From Candidatus Ozemobacteraceae bacterium (GTDB lineage Bacteria; Muiribacteriota; Ozemobacteria; Ozemobacterales; Ozemobacteraceae): a DNA stretch of 64,000 bases. This document shows positions 34,088-43,805 of the stretch, piece after piece (position 1 is the first letter of the stretch; every line of letters begins with the position of its first letter). The position numbers were made by a program, and so were the translations under genes. A model generated the notes under the pieces. It was not told the origin of the DNA. It made no database searches and saw nothing but the letters and a program-made list of their open reading frames with translations. The stretch covers positions 5,322 through 69,321 of the forward strand of contig DAOSOK010000028.1 in the NCBI GenBank assembly GCA_035373905.1. Reading direction: 5' to 3'.

Positions 34088-34981
34088 ATGACAGAATCCG
34101 GTGGAATGACGGGAATGGAGCGAAAGGCGCTGTTCGGCGCCGTTGCGACCCAGTTGATCACGGGCAGCACCTACCTGTTCGCCAAGCTCGCCCTGAACGA
34201 GTTCGCTCCGATGGCGCTCGGCTGTCTCAGGTTCTCGATCACCGCCGGCGTGTTCACGCTGCTGCTGGGCTGGAAAAAAGTGCTGACGCTCCCCCGCCCC
34301 GCCGACCGAGGCCTGTTCCTGGCCCTCGCCGCGCTTGCCGTGCCGCTGAACCAGGCGCTGTTCCTGACCGGCCAGAAATATGCCCCCTCGAGTCACGGCG
34401 CCCTCATGTACGCGTTGACGCCCCTGATGGTGCTGGTTCTCTCCGGCATCTTTCTCGGGGAAAGAGCCACCTGGCCGAAACTCGCCGGTGTCGCGCTCGG
34501 CTTCACGGGGGTCGCGACGGTGCTTCTCGATCGGCTGGCAGGCGTTTCCGGGGAAACGCTGTTCGGAGACGCGCTGCTGTTCCTGGCTGTGGTCACATGG
34601 GCCGTCTTCACGATTCTCAGCAAGAAAGCGCTCACCCGCTACACGCCGCTGGAGGTGACCGGAACGGCCCTGACGCTCGGCGCTGTCCTGTTTCTGCCGG
34701 TCGGAGGCTACGCGCTCGCCGTCCAGGACTGGGCGGCGGTGACACCGACCGGGATCGGTTCCGTTCTATATCTTTCGTTATTGACGTCGGTCGTTGCCTA
34801 TCTCGTCTGGGCTTGGGCTCTTCGGATTCTGGAGGCCGGCAAGGTCGCCGTCGTATCGAACCTGCAGCCGGTCATCGCCGTCGTTCTCGGCTGGGCGTTC
34901 CTCGGGGAACCGGTCACGGCGCATTTCATCGCCGGCACCGCGCTCGTTGTCTCCGGCGTGTTCCTGACCCAGCGCGGCTGA
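34088..34981 (+). CDS. EamA/DMT-family transporter (first copy)
   Basis: This 297-residue protein has ten predicted helices in two EamA repeats of about 140 residues. Helix motifs typical of the drug/metabolite transporter superfamily are visible: GSTYLFAKLALNEFAPM in the first repeat, and LTSVVAYLVWAWALRILEAGKVAV with the closing PVIAVVLGWAFLGEP in the second. These proteins export amino acids, nucleobases or other metabolites across the inner membrane. The start could also be ATG 34106 or 34115; none has a strong ribosome-binding site. A second EamA gene at 44.7 kb is not closely similar in the parts I compared. A hairpin follows the stop. Confidence 0.85.
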   Translation: MTESGGMTGMERKALFGAVATQLITGSTYLFAKLALNEFAPMALGCLRFSITAGVFTLLLGWKKVLTLPRPADRGLFLALAALAVPLNQALFLTGQKYAPSSHGALMYALTPLMVLVLSGIFLGERATWPKLAGVALGFTGVATVLLDRLAGVSGETLFGDALLFLAVVTWAVFTILSKKALTRYTPLEVTGTALTLGAVLFLPVGGYALAVQDWAAVTPTGIGSVLYLSLLTSVVAYLVWAWALRILEAGKVAVVSNLQPVIAVVLGWAFLGEPVTAHFIAGTALVVSGVFLTQRG

Positions 34982-34992
34982 AGCATGTCCCG

Positions 34993-35033
34993 TTCAGGAG
35001 AACCGCCGCCCTGGGTGGGGGCGGCGGCCTGAA
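34993..35033. terminator. Hairpin between convergent genes
   Basis: A two-part stem (TTCAGG/CCTGAA outer, CCGCCGCC/GGCGGCGG inner) lies just after the EamA stop. There is no T-tract on either strand, so termination is only inferred. Confidence 0.45.
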
Positions 35034-35117
35034 GGGAGGAGGTTGAGGTTTCTGCTATTTCAGGCAGGACCGGATCCGACATCCTGGTGCGGTTCCGCTC
35101 CTGTTGTCAGACGCGTA

Positions 35118-35762
35118 TCAGGAGAGAGCTTTTCCGATTTCCCGGATCAGGTCCCGGACGGCTTCCTGGGATTCCTGGTAGATCTGGTAGTTCTGGTTGT
35201 CGGTTTCTTCCCAGACAGGCATGATATGCATGCCCTCATCCGAACCGCCGGGGAACGGGAAACCCGCACCGCCGAGCGAATCCGGGTCGAACTGCATGTT
35301 GGCCAGCCACAGGGAGACGATCGCCCCGCGCAGCTTCCCATATTTCGCGAGCAGGGCGTCTTTGTCCTTCGGTTCTGCGCCGGTCTTGATCAGCGCTTCG
35401 AGGTTCGCCAGGCGGGCCTGCATGACGCTGCTCTTCGCGACGAACGAACTCCAGATCAGTCTCGTGTCCCTGCGCCGCACGGCGGAAGCGCGAAACATGG
35501 CGATCTCACCGTCGGCCGCGAGCACGCTGTCAAACACCTTCGGGGTCAGGATCGTCGCATCGGCGATCGTTTCGATCTTCGCCGCATCGACGAGGCCGAT
35601 GACTTCCTCGAACGCCGACCGGAGGCCGTTCCAGTTCACGCCTCCGTCCGACAGGATCACGCGACCGTGGGTTCGTGCGGCAAGCGTCTCCGGCGTCGCA
35701 GCGAAGACCGCGCTCCCCACCAGAGCCACGACCATCAACGCAACCTGTGCCATGCGAATCAT
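35118..35762 (-). CDS. Small exported protein of unknown function
   Basis: From ATG 35762 (AGGAG upstream) the product is 214 residues with a Sec signal peptide (MIRMAQVALMVVALVGSAVFA-A). The mature protein appears helical, with regularly spaced segments (LRSAFEEVIGLVDAAKIETI, QARLANLEALIKTG), and ends in an amphipathic helix. I recognise no family. The open frame starts further upstream, but the signal peptide and ribosome-binding site fix the start. It stands alone, convergent with the first EamA gene and divergent from the GH1 gene. Confidence 0.65.
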   Translation of the reverse strand: MIRMAQVALMVVALVGSAVFAATPETLAARTHGRVILSDGGVNWNGLRSAFEEVIGLVDAAKIETIADATILTPKVFDSVLAADGEIAMFRASAVRRRDTRLIWSSFVAKSSVMQARLANLEALIKTGAEPKDKDALLAKYGKLRGAIVSLWLANMQFDPDSLGGAGFPFPGGSDEGMHIMPVWEETDNQNYQIYQESQEAVRDLIREIGKALS

Positions 35763-35950
35763 CGTTTTTCTCCTGGAACCGCGATTTTTCAGGAAACACG
35801 TCGCAACTTGCGTACCATCACCGCACCCCACGTGAAACGCTGAAATATCGGTGCTTTCGCGCATTGTTTTGCGCCCGAGTGCCGATTTTTCCGCGTTTTC
35901 TGTCACGTTTTCGGCACAGGCACCTGGGGAGGTTCGTTTCATCAAAGGCA

Positions 35951-35959
35951 TGGTAAGCT
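35951..35959 (+). promoter_or_regulatory. Extended -10 before the GH1 gene (leaderless candidate)
   Basis: TG-G-TAAGCT ends 6 nt before the ATG, so transcription would start at or next to the start codon. The only purine-rich stretch upstream is GGA, too close for a normal ribosome-binding site. Confidence 0.38.
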
Positions 35960-35965
35960 TGGATC

Positions 35966-37366
35966 ATGCGATACTTGTTTCCGGAGGACTTCATCTGGGG
36001 GGCGGCGACGGCGGCCCTGCAGGTCGAGGGGGCGACGGCGGAGGACGGGCGGGGCGACTCGGTCTGGGACGTCTTCTGTCGCGAGCACTCCGAGCGAATT
36101 TTCGGGCGTGCGACGCCCGAAACGGCCTGCGACCAATATCGCCGGTTCGCCGAAGACGTGCGGCTGATGCGCGAATTCGGGATCAGGGGATACAGGTTCT
36201 CGATTTCCTGGCCGAGGCTGTTTCCGGGCGGGGACGGCCCGCTGAACGAACGCGGAGCGGCGTATTACCACCGGCTGATCGATGCGCTGCTCGAAGCCGG
36301 CATTCAGCCGCACGTCACGCTCTTCCATTGGGATCTTCCCCAGCCTCTCGGGGCGGCGGGGAACTGGGAATCGATGCGCACCGTCGCCGCGTTCGAATCG
36401 TATGCGGCGACCTGTTTCCGGTTGTTCGGCGACCGCGTAAAGCGCTGGGCCACGCTCAACGAACCGGGTTGGATGACGCTGAACGGCTGGGTCACGGGCC
36501 TGCATCCGCCCGGAAGGAAAGACTTTCGCGCAGCCATCCAGGTCGCGACAAACCTGATGATCGCGAACGCCCGCGTCTACGAACGATTTCATGCCGACGG
36601 CCGGGACGGCGAATCGGGTATAGCGCTGAATATGTCACCCGTCATGCCCGCAACGCAGGATCCCGCGGATGTCAGGGCGGCGGAACTGGCCGACGCGGTT
36701 CTGAACCGCTGGTTCAGCGATCCGCCCATGCACGGCAGGTTCCCGCAGGCCGCCGTTTCCCTGTATGAACGCCACGGGCTGATGCCGGTGATCGCTCCGG
36801 ACGATCTGAAACGGCTTTCGCGACCTTCGGCGGACTTTCTCGGCATCAATTACTATTATCCGCACCACGCCTCGGCCGACGCGCCCGAGACCGATTTCCA
36901 TCTCAACATCTCGGGCAATCGACAGGAGACCTGCACCTACGCGATCGAAGGGCTGTTCCGGTTCGTTCCGCCGGCGCAGGGCCGCGCGACCGACTGGGGC
37001 TGGGAGATCGCGCCCGAGGTTCTCGGCGACCTGCTGATCGCGCTGCATCGGGAACGGCCGGGCCTGCCGCTCGACGTGACCGAGAACGGGATCGGCATGC
37101 CCGACGCGCCCGGCCCCGACGGCATCATCGACGACCAGCCCCGCATCGGATTCATCCGCGACCATCTCGCCGCCGTCCATCGCGCCCGAGCCGCCGGCGC
37201 CAACGTGCGCGGCTACTACGTCTGGTCGCTGCTCGACAACTTCTCCTGGCTCAACGGGTATAAAAAGCGCTACGGCTTGTTTTACGTCGACCGCGCCACC
37301 TGTGACCGCACGCCGAAGAACAGCGCGTTCTGGTACCGCGACGTTTCGAGGAATCACGGCTTCTGA
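35966..37366 (+). CDS. Glycoside hydrolase family 1 (beta-glucosidase type)
   Basis: This 466-residue enzyme is full length for GH1 and has no signal peptide, so it is cytoplasmic. Family motifs run in order: FIWGAATAALQVEG, YRFSISWPRLFPGG, HWDLPQPLG, TLNEP with the acid/base Glu166, NYYYPHHA, TENGIG with the nucleophile Glu373, and YYVWSLLDNFSWLNGY. It should hydrolyse beta-glucosides or related disaccharides, alone or after uptake. The neighbouring PTS genes on the other strand have their own regulation, so a shared substrate is only a guess. A strong hairpin follows the stop codon. Confidence 0.95.
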   Translation: MRYLFPEDFIWGAATAALQVEGATAEDGRGDSVWDVFCREHSERIFGRATPETACDQYRRFAEDVRLMREFGIRGYRFSISWPRLFPGGDGPLNERGAAYYHRLIDALLEAGIQPHVTLFHWDLPQPLGAAGNWESMRTVAAFESYAATCFRLFGDRVKRWATLNEPGWMTLNGWVTGLHPPGRKDFRAAIQVATNLMIANARVYERFHADGRDGESGIALNMSPVMPATQDPADVRAAELADAVLNRWFSDPPMHGRFPQAAVSLYERHGLMPVIAPDDLKRLSRPSADFLGINYYYPHHASADAPETDFHLNISGNRQETCTYAIEGLFRFVPPAQGRATDWGWEIAPEVLGDLLIALHRERPGLPLDVTENGIGMPDAPGPDGIIDDQPRIGFIRDHLAAVHRARAAGANVRGYYVWSLLDNFSWLNGYKKRYGLFYVDRATCDRTPKNSAFWYRDVSRNHGF

Positions 37367-37373
37367 AAGGACG

Positions 37374-37409
37374 ATCCCCCGCCGGCGCCCGATCGGGCCG
37401 GCGGGGGAT
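37374..37409 (+). terminator. Terminator hairpin after the GH1 gene
   Basis: A perfect 13-bp stem (ATCCCCCGCCGGC and its complement) with a 10-nt loop is followed by a weak T-stretch. Confidence 0.8.
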
Positions 37410-37431
37410 TTCGCCTCTTGATACGATCGTT

Positions 37432-37580
37432 TATTGAGTCCCGCATATCAAATACCAGCTTCGTCTTTCCGTTCGTGCTGAGCTTGTCAAAGCACGAACA
37501 GCCACTTGCAGATGATTCCTCATTTCGCCCTTTGACAGCCTCAGGGCGAACGGGTGGCTTTCATTCTGCAGGAATCAATA
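37432..37580 (+). repeat. Paired-hairpin repeat element with terminal inverted repeats
   Basis: A 149-bp copy runs from TATTGAGTCCCGCA to TGCAGGAATCAATA. It holds two hairpins with stems TTCGTGCT/AGCACGAA and CGCCCT/AGGGCG. It lies between the GH1 terminator and the end of the PTS operon. Confidence 0.88.
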
Positions 37581-37620
37581 TCGCAGACGCCGTGAAGGAT
37601 GTTCCGAACGCTACAGCCGG

Positions 37621-39438
37621 TCACTTTGCCGCCCCCGCGGCGGCGGCCAGCAGGGCCTGGAGTTCGACGGCATACTGATCGGCGTTCAGGCCGACCAGCA
37701 GGTGCAACACGTCACCGGACACGCGCATCGTGGCGTGGACGCCCGAATCCCGCAGGGCATCGTCTGCAACATGTTTCGCGTCTCCGAGCGTGACGCGGAG
37801 TCTCGTCGCGGCGCAGGCTTCGATCCGCTTCACGTTGGAAGCGCCGCCCAGAGCGGCAAGCATGGCACGGGCCTTTTCCGGAGCGTTCGGATCGCGCTTT
37901 CGCGAGAGGTCGGCGGCGGTCGGCCGCGTCGCGGCAGCGGCCTGCGGGAGTTCGTCCGGTTTCAGTTCGGCTTCGTCGCCGGCCGACTCGAGATACTCCT
38001 TCATATCGGTCATCAGGTTTTCCGATCGGGTGCCGAAAATAGCCTGGATGCCGCTTCCGGCCGTGACGACACCCGCGGCGCCCAAAATTTTCAGCCGTTC
38101 GGGACTCGCTTTCGCCAGGTCGTTCACCTCGACGCGCAGCCGCGTGATGCAGGAATCGAGGCTTTTGATGTTGCTCTTTCCGCCGAAGGCGAGAACGATC
38201 TGACGGGCGAAATCGTGCGCGATCTCGACGGCGGCGCCGCCGGCGACGCGGCTGTCGGCCGCCTCTTCCGGTTCGCGGCCGGGCGTCTTGAGGTCGAACG
38301 TCAGGATGAACCACCGGAAGAGGAAGAAGTAGATGAGGGCCCAGCACGGCCCGACGACGAACATCCAGAGGGCTTTCGTCGACTGCGGGAACAGCACGAT
38401 GTAATCGATCAGTCCGTGGGAGAAGGTCATGCCGTGCTTGATTCCGAGGGTGATGCAAAGGGCGAACGCGCCGGCCGCCATGACCGCGTGCAGGCCGTAC
38501 AGCAGGGGCGCGACGAAGATGAACGAGAACTCGATCGGCTCGGTGATGCCGGTCAGGAAGGACGTCAGCGCGGCCGACATCATGATGCCGCCCACCCTCG
38601 CCTGGTGCTCCTTCCGGGCGCAGAACCACATCGCGATCGCGGCGGCGGGCAGGCCCCACATCTTGAACAGGTAGCCGCCGGCCATGTTGCCGGCCGTCGG
38701 ATCGCCCGCGACGTACCGCTGGATTTCGCCGTGGATCGCCGTTTTCGTGACAGGGTCGATGTATTCGCCGACCTCGAAGAAGAACGGGACGTTCCAGACG
38801 TGGTGCAGCCCGAACGGGATCAGCGCCCGCTCGACGACGCCGTAGATCGCGAACGCCATCGTCGGGTTGCCGCTCGCCGCCCATTTCGAGAAGACGCCGA
38901 TCAGTTTTCCGATGGGGGGCCAGACGAAGCTGAGCACGATTCCCAGCAGGATCGCGGCGCCGGCCGTCAGGATCGGCACCAGCCGCTTACCGGCGAAAAA
39001 GCCGAGATACGGCGGCAGCTGCACCTTGTAGAACCGGTTGAACAGCCAGCCGGCGATGCCGCCGATCAGGATGCCGCCGAACACGCCCGTCTCGATGCTG
39101 GGCATGCCCATGACGAGCCTCGTGTCGACGCCCAGGACGCCTGCCATGACGCCCATCGTGGCCGTCATGACGACGAAGCCCACGGTGCCGGCGAGGGCCC
39201 CGACGCCGTCGTTGTTGGTGAAGCCGAGCGCGACGCCGATCGCGAAGATCAGCGCCAGATTGCCGAAGATCGAGTCGCCGGCCTTCGCCATCAGGGCGGA
39301 AACCGTCGGAGGAATGAAGCCGAACTTCGCGCTGCCGATGCCCAGCAGGAGGCCGGCGACGGGAAGCACGGCGACCGGGAGCATGAGGGCTTTCCCGACC
39401 TTCTGGAGAGAGGCGAAGGCGTTATTCAATATATTCAT
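37621..39438 (-). CDS. Glucose/N-acetylglucosamine-type PTS permease with two IIB domains
   Basis: The 605-residue protein has a IIC membrane domain (about residues 1-385, ten or so helices, with the substrate-site motif GITEPIEFSF at about 297-306) and two IIB domains in tandem. The first (about 408-485) has the phosphorylatable Cys430 in SLDSCITRLRV. The second (about 522-600) has Cys542 in RIEACAATRLRV. Standard IICB proteins carry one IIB; the duplication is unusual. It starts 13 nt after the gene for the IIA-HPr-EI polyprotein, so the operon encodes a complete phosphotransfer chain. GlcNAc-type specificity is inferred from overall resemblance and the fused partner. AGGAG precedes the ATG. 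Confidence 0.88.
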   Translation of the reverse strand: MNILNNAFASLQKVGKALMLPVAVLPVAGLLLGIGSAKFGFIPPTVSALMAKAGDSIFGNLALIFAIGVALGFTNNDGVGALAGTVGFVVMTATMGVMAGVLGVDTRLVMGMPSIETGVFGGILIGGIAGWLFNRFYKVQLPPYLGFFAGKRLVPILTAGAAILLGIVLSFVWPPIGKLIGVFSKWAASGNPTMAFAIYGVVERALIPFGLHHVWNVPFFFEVGEYIDPVTKTAIHGEIQRYVAGDPTAGNMAGGYLFKMWGLPAAAIAMWFCARKEHQARVGGIMMSAALTSFLTGITEPIEFSFIFVAPLLYGLHAVMAAGAFALCITLGIKHGMTFSHGLIDYIVLFPQSTKALWMFVVGPCWALIYFFLFRWFILTFDLKTPGREPEEAADSRVAGGAAVEIAHDFARQIVLAFGGKSNIKSLDSCITRLRVEVNDLAKASPERLKILGAAGVVTAGSGIQAIFGTRSENLMTDMKEYLESAGDEAELKPDELPQAAAATRPTAADLSRKRDPNAPEKARAMLAALGGASNVKRIEACAATRLRVTLGDAKHVADDALRDSGVHATMRVSGDVLHLLVGLNADQYAVELQALLAAAAGAAK

Positions 39439-39451
39439 CGGTATTTTCTCC

Positions 39452-42034
39452 TCAGGCTCCGGCCACGGCCGATGCGGCGAGTTCGCGGACGGCGGCGGGA
39501 CTGTCGAGCGTCAGCGCCTTTTCGGCGAGGCTCCGGCAGTCGGACATCGCCAGCCTGCGCACCAGGGCCTTGATCGAGGGGATCGCGGGCACGCTCACGC
39601 TCAGTTTGTCGACGCCGAGGCCCAGCAGGATCGGGACCGCCCGGGCGTCGCCGGCGAGGCCGCCGCAGACGCTGACGGGCCGCTGGTGGTCACGGGCGGC
39701 ACGGACGGTCAGTGCGATCAACTGGAGAACGGCCGGATGCAGACCATCGACCTGGGAAGCCAGTTTCGGGTGTCCCCGGTCCATCGCCAATGTATATTGG
39801 GTCAAATCGTTCGTGCCGATCGAGAAGAACGCGGCCTCGTGCGCGAACCGTTCGGCAAGCAGCGCGGCGCTGGGCACCTCGACCATGATGCCGGCCGGAA
39901 CCGGCGAGACGCCGAGCGCCTTCGCCTCCTCCTCGAGGATGTCCCGGGCGGCCCGGAACTCGGCGAGGCTCGCGATCATCGGAAACATCACCTGGACGGC
40001 CGCGCCGCCGGATGCCGCGGCGCGCAGAACGGCTCGCAGCTGGGGGCGCATGATGTCGGGGCGGTCCAGCGCGACACGCAGGCCCCGGATGCCGAGGAAC
40101 GGGTTTTCCTCGCGCGGAAGCGGAAGATAGGAAAGAGGCTTGTCGCCGCCGACGTCCAGGGTGCGGATCGTCAGCGTGCGGCCCTGTCCGAGGGTTTGGG
40201 CCATGGCCGTGTAGGCGGCGGTCTGCTCGTCTTCGGTCGGCGGCACGGCCCGGTCGAGGAAGAGGAATTCCGACCGGAGGAGGCCGACGCCTTCGCCGCC
40301 GAGTTTCACCGACTGGTCGGCATCGGCCTGGCCGCCGATGTTCGCCACGACGGCGATCTTGCTGCCGTCGCGCGTGAGGGCGGGCTCGGCGGCGGCGGCG
40401 AACTCGGCGCGGCGCCGTTCCTCGGCCGCTTTCTGCTCGCCCCGGACCTTCTCGATCTCGGCCGCGGGCGGATTCAGCCGCAGGATGCCATTCGAGCCGT
40501 CGAGAACCGCCGGAAGATCATCCGCGACGTCGAGCACCCGGGGTTCGATCGCGGCGATGGCCGGCAGGCCGAGGGATCGGGCGAGGATGGCCACATGCGA
40601 GGTTGCGCCGCCGGCCACGGTGGCGAACCCGAGAACCTTTCCGCGGTCGAGCGCCGCCGTATCGGACGGGGTGAGGTCTTCCGCGACGAGGATCGTCTCG
40701 GGCGGGAACTCCCGCTTTTCCTCGCCGACCCCGAGCAGGATGCGGAGCACGCGGCGTCCGACGTCGCGCAGGTCGTTCGCGCGCGCCGCCAGCAGCTCGT
40801 TGCTCATGGCGGCGAGCCGGTCGGCCTGGACCGTGATGGCGGCATCCCATGCGGCCGCGGCGCTTTTTCCCTTCGCGATGGCGCTTTCGGTCAGATCGAG
40901 CACGTCGGGATCGTCCATCAGTTCCTGGTGGGCCGCAAATATGGCGGCTTTTCCGGCGTCGGCCGCGGCGGCGAGCCTGTCATGGAGCGCTCCGGTCTGC
41001 TGTTTCGCCTGTTCGAGCGCCTGGCCCAGCTTCCTGCGCTCGATTTCGGGAGTTTCCGCCGTTTCCGGGACGTGAAGATCGGTGCGGACGAGTTTTCTGA
41101 TGCGTCCGACAGCCAGCCCCGGCGAGGCGGAAACGCCCGTCAGGCGGTTCGGGTCACCGGAAACGAGAGCGGCCGGTCTCGATTCCGGCGTTGGCGCCGT
41201 GACGGCTCCGGGCGGAAGAGCCCGGGCCGCCTGCGCGGCCCTGCCGCCGCCCTCCCCCAGTCCGTCGCGCACAGCTGGCAGGATAGCCGCCAGCGCAGCT
41301 TCGGCATCAGGGCCCTTCGCGGTCAGGTAAATCTTGTCGCCACATCGCACGTCGAGACCCATGATCGCGACAAGGCTTCGGGCGTTCGCGGCAGCCGTTC
41401 CCCGGTGCAGCCTGATCTCGGATTTATACCGGCGGGCCAGGCCGGCGAGAACCGCGGCGGGCCTGGCGTGGAGGCCTGTCGGGTTCGGAACGACGACCGC
41501 TTCCGACGTGAGGGTCTTCGCGAGGTCCGGCTCCGCTTCGGGAGCTCCGGCGGCCGGTTCCGCGAGATGTATTTCGAGCACGATATCCCTGCCTGACGAA
41601 ACGGATCCGGTCGCCGGCTTCATCGATGCGACCCGCTCTGGCGTCGTGACGAGCACCTGGGTCAGGAGGCTCGCGGCGCGCCTGGCGACGAGGTCGGGAT
41701 CGAACTCGATCAAGGGCTGGCCGATCTTGATCGCTTCGCCGGCCCTGACGAGGGGCTTGAACCCGTCCCCCTTGAGATGGACCGTATCGATGCCGATATG
41801 CATCATGATTTCGAGGCCCGCCGCCGGGGAAAACGTGATCGCGTGACCGCAGGAATGAACCTGCGTGACGGTTCCGTCGCAGGGTGCTTTCAAAACCGGA
41901 TCGACCGGGTCGATCGATATGCCATCACCTACGATTTTCTGTGCAAACACGGGATCGGGCACCAGTTCAATCGGCACCAGGATTCCCGACAGCGGCGCTT
42001 TCAGCACGAGCGTTTGCGGCTGATTCCTCGTCAT
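39452..42034 (-). CDS. PTS multiphosphoryl transfer protein: IIA-HPr-EI
   Basis: This 860-residue protein has three fused parts. The IIA (glucose-type) domain spans about residues 1-145, with active-site His79 in MMHIGIDTV. HPr spans about 175-265, with His189 in NPTGLHARPAA. Enzyme I spans about 300-860, with His480 in GGATSHVAILARS and PEP-site motifs near DGVGLLRSEFLF-like GEGVGLLRSE and later GTNDLTQYTLA. It therefore takes phosphate from PEP to the IICB permease encoded next. The fusion is common in Gammaproteobacteria and rarer lineages. The regulatory HPr Ser46 equivalent of Firmicutes is not evident. It has a GGAGG site and heads the operon. No transcription factor is adjacent. Confidence 0.93.
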   Translation of the reverse strand: MTRNQPQTLVLKAPLSGILVPIELVPDPVFAQKIVGDGISIDPVDPVLKAPCDGTVTQVHSCGHAITFSPAAGLEIMMHIGIDTVHLKGDGFKPLVRAGEAIKIGQPLIEFDPDLVARRAASLLTQVLVTTPERVASMKPATGSVSSGRDIVLEIHLAEPAAGAPEAEPDLAKTLTSEAVVVPNPTGLHARPAAVLAGLARRYKSEIRLHRGTAAANARSLVAIMGLDVRCGDKIYLTAKGPDAEAALAAILPAVRDGLGEGGGRAAQAARALPPGAVTAPTPESRPAALVSGDPNRLTGVSASPGLAVGRIRKLVRTDLHVPETAETPEIERRKLGQALEQAKQQTGALHDRLAAAADAGKAAIFAAHQELMDDPDVLDLTESAIAKGKSAAAAWDAAITVQADRLAAMSNELLAARANDLRDVGRRVLRILLGVGEEKREFPPETILVAEDLTPSDTAALDRGKVLGFATVAGGATSHVAILARSLGLPAIAAIEPRVLDVADDLPAVLDGSNGILRLNPPAAEIEKVRGEQKAAEERRRAEFAAAAEPALTRDGSKIAVVANIGGQADADQSVKLGGEGVGLLRSEFLFLDRAVPPTEDEQTAAYTAMAQTLGQGRTLTIRTLDVGGDKPLSYLPLPREENPFLGIRGLRVALDRPDIMRPQLRAVLRAAASGGAAVQVMFPMIASLAEFRAARDILEEEAKALGVSPVPAGIMVEVPSAALLAERFAHEAAFFSIGTNDLTQYTLAMDRGHPKLASQVDGLHPAVLQLIALTVRAARDHQRPVSVCGGLAGDARAVPILLGLGVDKLSVSVPAIPSIKALVRRLAMSDCRSLAEKALTLDSPAAVRELAASAVAGA

Positions 42035-42139
42035 CTCTTCCTCCGATGGCCCCCGCCTCGTCGCAGGGGTGTTCCGCCACTATACCACCGGCCGGGCACA
42101 CATGCGAAACTCCCCGCAAACCGCCGCCGGAAACAAAGG

Positions 42140-42164
42140 AAGCGCACCCGCGATGGGTGCGCTT
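42140..42164 (-). terminator. Terminator of the membrane-protein gene
   Basis: A perfect 10-bp stem (AAGCGCACCC/GGGTGCGCTT) with a 5-nt loop is followed on the minus strand by a T-rich tail (CCTTTGTTTCC), 32 nt after the stop of the gene at 42.2-43.5 kb. Confidence 0.7.
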
Positions 42165-42195
42165 GAAGGGGTTGAAGCAGACAGGGGATGGGGGA

Positions 42196-43515
42196 CTACG
42201 ATTTCCGGAGGTTCTTCGTTCCGAGGCTGAGAAGGAATCCGAGGCCGAGGCTGACGAACGAACCGATCATCAGGAGAGACGCCCAGGTCGTCGTCGAGAG
42301 GGTACGACCATAGTCATAGATATTGCCGGCGGCCGACTTGATGCCGAGACCGAAATACCTGACCGCGACGAGGCCGAGAAAGCCGACGCAGAAAAGGTTC
42401 CGCCTGGTGAATGCGACGACGAGGTGGGCGCCGAACACGAGATACCAGTTGATGGTCGAGAGACCGCCGCCGATCTCGTCCGTCCTGGCGGTGAAGAGTG
42501 CGAACAGCGTCAGGCCGATCAGCACCGTGGCGTCGTAGGTGTTGATCGAGTACATCTTTGCGATCTGCGTGCGGAAGAAACTTTGGAAGAAAAAAACGCC
42601 GGCGAGCAGATACGGCAGATAGACGAAGGTCAGGTTGCCGATCGCCGGGTTTCCGGCGGTCGCGTCGGCCATCACGTTCTTTTCGAGCTGGAACGGCAGG
42701 ATCGCGAAGGGGAACAGCAGGAGCGCCCAGGAAAACGTCGTCGCGTCGCCGACATACGGGTTGGGCTCGGCTTCCTCGAGACTGCTGTTGCGCCAGTTGG
42801 CGACGATGACCGGGAGCTGGATCGCGGCCGCGACGAGCCAGATCATGTACACGTCCACCTGGCCGGAAAACGGCATTCCCGGATTGCCGCTTCCCGTCGA
42901 ATCCATGACTGAGTATATATAATTAGGAGAATAATATATCATGCCGAACGCCATGAGCGGATAGACGAGACGTTCCCAGCGCACCTTGATCTCGAGCCAG
43001 GTGAGAACGGCCCAGACCTTGGCCGCACCGAGAACAAGATAGAACGTGGAAAGGGTGAAGCCCCATGACCGGTCCATCACCGCGATGCGCACCTGGTAGA
43101 ACGTGAGATCGGCCAGGAACACCATGACGAAGACGAGCAGCAGTTTGCCGTGCCGGCTGTTCGTGCCGGTCCGGAGCAGGTAGATCGCCATGGCCACCAG
43201 GACGATCTCGTAGACGTTCTGCACGCCGAAGAAACCGGCGACGGTCCCGACGCCGACCGCGTTTTCCGACGCCGCGCCGTTGACCAGATACAATCCCGCG
43301 ATCATCAGCAGCACGCTCACCAGGTAGAGCGGGTTGGCGTCGATGATCAGGCGCATCCAGCCGCCGTCTTCACCTCCGTCTCCCGCATGTCCGGAAGGCG
43401 GCACGCCGTCCGTGTTCTCCGGGCGCACGTCCCCGGCGTCGCGTGAACGTTCCGGCTTCTGCGCGGCATCCGTCTGCTGCATCGGCAACTCCTGATTCGA
43501 CGTGTTCTCTGTCAT
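42196..43515 (-). CDS. Polytopic membrane protein of unknown function
   Basis: From ATG 43515 (GGAGG 6 nt upstream) the protein has 439 residues. A hydrophilic, charged N-terminus of about 55 residues is followed by about eleven membrane helices in a row. Recognisable features are only compositional: several Tyr and Trp residues at helix ends (for example FGMIYYSPNYIYSVMD) and an STG-rich loop. No transporter or enzyme family is apparent to me. A neighbouring gene on the plus strand encodes a secreted protein with no known family. The gene stands between two small palindrome-rich gaps. Confidence 0.72.
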   Translation of the reverse strand: MTENTSNQELPMQQTDAAQKPERSRDAGDVRPENTDGVPPSGHAGDGGEDGGWMRLIIDANPLYLVSVLLMIAGLYLVNGAASENAVGVGTVAGFFGVQNVYEIVLVAMAIYLLRTGTNSRHGKLLLVFVMVFLADLTFYQVRIAVMDRSWGFTLSTFYLVLGAAKVWAVLTWLEIKVRWERLVYPLMAFGMIYYSPNYIYSVMDSTGSGNPGMPFSGQVDVYMIWLVAAAIQLPVIVANWRNSSLEEAEPNPYVGDATTFSWALLLFPFAILPFQLEKNVMADATAGNPAIGNLTFVYLPYLLAGVFFFQSFFRTQIAKMYSINTYDATVLIGLTLFALFTARTDEIGGGLSTINWYLVFGAHLVVAFTRRNLFCVGFLGLVAVRYFGLGIKSAAGNIYDYGRTLSTTTWASLLMIGSFVSLGLGFLLSLGTKNLRKS

Positions 43516-43805
43516 ACCCCGCCTCCAATCGCCGCGATTTTTGATTCGATGCCGTTGCTTCGGCGCAACCGACATGCCAGCCCGTACACGGGATGTCGCA
43601 CGTCACGGCGGCATCCCGAAAACTCGCGTTCAGAGCGCATTTCCCGCCACATTCACCGTTCGTCCGGCCCGGTCTCGAGCTCCGGATGCGTCATTTCTGT
43701 CCAGCGTCGAGGCGTCGGGAATGACGCAGGTCGAGGAGGTTTGGAAATGCGACGTTTTCATGTATGATGCTGACGATAGACACACACCGGATCGAGGAGG
43801 TTCTT

